Shown here piece by piece: positions 61,235-64,000 of a DNA stretch of 64,000 bases. The stretch spans positions 40,638,552 to 40,702,551 of the forward strand of contig CM075772.1 of NCBI GenBank assembly GCA_037974665.1, given 5' to 3'. Source of the DNA: Ehretia macrophylla. Lineage: Eukaryota; Streptophyta; Magnoliopsida; Boraginales; Ehretiaceae. The position numbers and the translations under genes were made by a program. Position 1 is the stretch's first letter, and each line of letters opens with the position of its first letter. The notes under the pieces were generated by a model. The model had not been told where the DNA came from. It ran no database searches and saw only the letters and a list, made by a program, of their open reading frames with translations.

Positions 61235-61858
61235 TAGAAACACAAATAGTAATTTATATTAAAATCTGGTGATTAGTTTGAACTTTTATAGAAGCATTGG
61301 GAACCAAATTGAATTTGTTCTAAAATATTAGGGACTAAAATGGAACATTTAATTAAATTTTTAATTTTTCCATTTGAATAGTGGTGAGGTGCATTGCAAG
61401 TTACCAATTTACTATTAATGTTAACTAACTTTTTGACGTTAGGACCAATTTGTACTTTTTATAAATATTAGAAATTACTTTGCATTTTCTGAACAAGTGG
61501 AATTAACTTGAAAAAATATGGTAACAGTGATGATCATAATTAACACTTTTAATTTTGTAATTTGTTATTAACTATTTGGGGCAGAACTGTAATTGGAATG
61601 AGCTGATCTTTATTGAAGAATCGTGATTTTTTCTTCATCTTATATATATGATATTTTTTAGGTGATATAACTGTATGGTTTTTTCAAGTGACATTATGTA
61701 TTAGTTTGGGACTTGCTTGTTTTTAATATAACATTAAAAATGTGCAGATGTGATGGGAAGATTGGCTATGGATGTGCTTATTTTGGAGGCCAGATTGCAT
61801 ATTCCTTCCACCAAGTTAATTTGATTGGCGTAGAAAGACAAATAGTAATTTATATTAA
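61235..61858. repeat. 28-bp direct repeats flanking about 570 bp
   Basis: TAGAAACACAAATAGTAATT and the following 8 bases (61235-61262) recur at 61831-61858 with one mismatch in 28. The segment between contains an exon-like piece (61748-61830) after a CAG acceptor. It may be an insertion with a long target duplication or filler DNA from break repair; I cannot assign a family. Confidence 0.5.
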
Positions 61859-62414
61859 TTTTTTTTGGTGCAACTTTCATGATGCTAAGTGTTTTACTTA
61901 TTGCAAAATTTAATATTTATATATTTTTCTTTAAAAATTAAAAGCTTCTGTAGTTTTAGTTAAAATGACTAATTAAGTTCTACTGAAAAGAAAAATTTAA
62001 TCATATAATTAAAAAATAATAGTTTTAGACTCTACTAAAAATAACTCCTAGATTCGCTCTTGAAAAAAATTACTAAACAAGTTGTTAAGATTCAATCTAG
62101 TACTATTTTGAGAGATCGAGTTTATAATTATGAATCAGAGAAGGTCAATATCTATCTTAATAATTTCCAAATAGTTTTGAGTTTTGTAGATTGTTGTGTG
62201 GCTGAAAATGAATAGTCTCTGAACACCTTAAAATTGCTGAAAATCATTAATCTTTTAGAGTAAAGTATACAAAAATTACATTTCATTAATAAATATTCAA
62301 TTTAACAGCGCAAGAATTACTTCAAACACTACATTTACTATGTTGGCTAACGTTAGGATGTAAGCATGATAAAATACCACATTTCTCAACCCGTGGATCA
62401 TAAATGAAGTAAAA
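61859..62414. other. AT-rich spacer
   Basis: No gene, tRNA or repeat recognised. Confidence 0.45.
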
Positions 62415-62660
62415 GTGGAGCCTTACTTTCGCTGTCTCACAATTGAAATCTGATATTTACTTTTATTTTTAATTTTATTTCTTTTTATTTTTTCGGTCGA
62501 AGTGAAACCTTCACTTAGATCATTTTATATTACGTAAGATGTTACAAAATTTAAACTTAAGATCTTTCGCATTTAAAATGAGAATTAATGCACGAAACCA
62601 AATGGCTAGCGGTAAGTGAAGCCTTATTTAAGTTCGCTGCCTCACAATTGAAGCCTAATA
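62415..62660 (-). mobile_element. Candidate SINE flanked by about 42-bp direct repeats
   Basis: GTGGAGCCTTACTT...CTCACAATTGAAATCTGATA (62415-62455) and GTGAAGCCTTATTT...CTCACAATTGAAGCCTAATA (62616-62660) are direct repeats at about 85-90% identity. Between them the plus strand starts with a T-rich stretch (62456-62495), like a reversed poly-A tail. On the minus strand the far end has a tRNA-like head (TTTGGTTTCGTGCATTAA, then AAGTTTAAATTTTG) recalling the SINE-like piece at 43147. The flanking repeats are longer than usual SINE target duplications, so another mechanism is possible. Confidence 0.4.
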
Positions 62661-62672
62661 ATTATGACAACT

Positions 62673-62900
62673 ACCGACGTCGCTGTTCATTTGCAATCTT
62701 GTCTTTGTCGTTCTCTTAATGACCAAGCCAACAAATCACCGAAGTCGCTGTTCTTCTGCAATTTTGTCCTATTCATTGTGTTAATGACCATGCCAGAAGT
62801 CGTCGTTGTTTCTGCAGTTTTTCGTCAGTCGTCGTCTTCTTAATAAACACGACGATGACGGGCAGCAACTCTTGTTGTTCCTTTTCTTAATAACTACGTA
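62673..62900. repeat. Degenerate tandem repeat, about 65-bp units
   Basis: 'accgacgtcgctgttc...ttgcaat' starts near 62673 and 62738 and a more diverged copy near 62793, each followed by 'cttaatgacca' or 'cttaataa'. It is CGACG-rich in an otherwise AT-rich stretch. No reading frame spans it. Confidence 0.6.
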
Positions 62901-62957
62901 CGACGATGAACAACCACGGGGATGCTAGCTGCATGCAATGATGCTGTCCTCTTCCAC

Positions 62958-64000
62958 TCTCTCTCATGGCTGTGGAAAGGTAATATTACTATTTTAAGTT
63001 ATTCATCAGATTTCGTAGAGCTTTCTATTCTTTGAATCTATAGTATTAATCACAAACAAAAAAATTACAAAAAGCAAAAGATCCGATATGGATTTTTCCT
63101 CTTATTAATTTCTATGATATTTTCATTGACTGTTTATTTTTCCTAAGTTTCTTTTCTTGTTTATGTTTCTTCTTTTTTCTTTTTAAATTTTTTTTTTCAA
63201 CTCTCCTTTTCACACTCATAATCTGTTAGTGAACTCCAACCGGTCTTACCTCAGAAATTCAACTCAATCTTTTACACCGATATTGTATCGTACTCTCTTG
63301 TAGTGGTGTTTGTGTCCATTTTTCCTGTTTGGTTTGCAAGACCAATATGTTTTGTAAGCTTGGTGTCTGTCGAGATTATGCTGTAAAGTATTCTCTACTA
63401 GAATATCCACCGCTTAGATCCAAAAAAATTAATTTGACAGTGCCGAGTAAAATTGAGCTATGGGTCTGACGTCCAGTGAACATATGGAAAAGTTACCACT
63501 AAGTAATATTAGACCCAAAATATAGTTTGAGGGCCTTGAGGTTCAGGGAACATGCATTTTATTTTAGATAGTCTAATAATTAATTGCAATAATTTTGTAA
63601 GTATATTATTCCATGGACTATAATACCTGCTTATGAAAAAGGTAAGTAGAACAACTTTGGCAGTTAATTGGTGTTCCAATATTCTGTCATAGCTTCAAAT
63701 TTTAGGTTATCAATAAGTTTAACGGTCATACTAAATTCTGAGTGGTTTTACAAAATAATGATTTCAAGCAAGTTGCATAGTACCAATTAATAACAAGAAA
63801 AGAAACTTAGCTTAGGAAAAATAAACAATCGATAATATCATAGAAATTAATAATTAAGAGGAAATATCCATATCGGATCTTTTGCTTTTTGTTTTTCTTA
63901 TTTGTGATTAAATACTATAGATTCCTAAAATAGAAAGCTCTACGAAATATGATGAATAGCTTAAAATAGTAATATTACCTTTCCACAGCCATGAGAGAGA
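62958..64000. repeat. Long inverted repeat, possibly the end regions of a long-TIR DNA transposon
   Basis: The left arm 62958-63162 begins TCTCTCTCATGGCTGTGGAA. The right arm 63792-64000 is its reverse complement at about 90% identity with small indels and still matches at the last base of the window. The loop of about 630 bp is AT-rich and non-coding. Arms of about 200 bp fit Mutator-like elements, but outer ends and target duplications lie beyond view on the right, so a foldback element or hairpin locus is also possible. Confidence 0.7.

Noticed and set aside
61713-61913. A 66-codon frame with CDGKIGYGCAYFGG
   Set aside because: The cysteine- and glycine-rich piece looks exon-like but I recognise no family, and it sits between direct repeats of unknown origin; not called as a gene.
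1-64000. CRISPR arrays, rRNA, tRNA genes, bacterial-type operons
   Set aside because: None seen. The only tRNA-related strings are primer-binding sites of retroelements and SINE-like heads, and all direct repeats belong to plant transposons or microsatellites.

Overview
The window is nuclear DNA of a flowering plant, probably a eudicot. It is gene-poor, with AT-rich spacers, and roughly four fifths of it (my hand estimate) is nested LTR retrotransposons of two typical plant Ty3/gypsy groups: chromodomain-bearing Tekay/Del-like elements and the Tat lineage. I cannot name the species. The only recognisable host gene is a decayed, intron-containing protein-kinase-like gene at the left end (about 0.3-3.9 kb).

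Layout. 1-4213: kinase-like pseudogene and flanks. Element A, 4219-12552 (target duplication GATGT): a non-autonomous Tat-type element on the minus strand. Its left LTR carries a 1.13-kb hAT transposon, and its interior has two short-unit tandem arrays. Element B, 12598-32453 (ATTTA): a minus-strand Tekay/Del-type element with 2.47-kb LTRs, split by element C, 18733-28628 (CAATG). C is a plus-strand Tekay/Del-type element with two nearly identical 2445-bp LTRs and is the youngest insertion seen. Element D, 33186-42700: two 4.55-kb LTRs around only 408 bp, with no coding capacity. 43756-56263: a small hAT-like MITE (8-bp duplication TCGCTAAC) split by element F, 43847-56120. F is a minus-strand Tat element with gag-pol plus the lineage's antisense extra ORF, and it is itself split by a 2.69-kb solo LTR (G, 47526-50216). 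57179-59832: a tandem array of one TRIM family (five LTRs, four interiors) holding two copies of a second TRIM family in opposite orientations. 59833-64000: AT-rich spacer with a SINE-like insert, short repeats, and an inverted repeat with arms of about 205 bp that runs into the right edge.

The nesting gives relative ages. The MITE predates F and F predates G; A predates its hAT; B predates C; the TRIM-2 array predates both TRIM-1 copies. LTR comparison by eye agrees: C about 0.4% divergent, D about 2%, B about 3%, F and A about 8%.

The two TRIM families end in the same bases and use the same initiator-methionine-tRNA primer site as the Tekay-type elements in this window. This fits a parasite-host relation in which chromoviral proteins mobilise small non-coding elements. 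I saw no rRNA, tRNA, CRISPR or bacterial-type feature. I found no system I would call clearly undescribed. The strongest candidates for follow-up are the multi-LTR TRIM array, the giant-LTR coding-free element D, and the terminal inverted repeat at the right edge.
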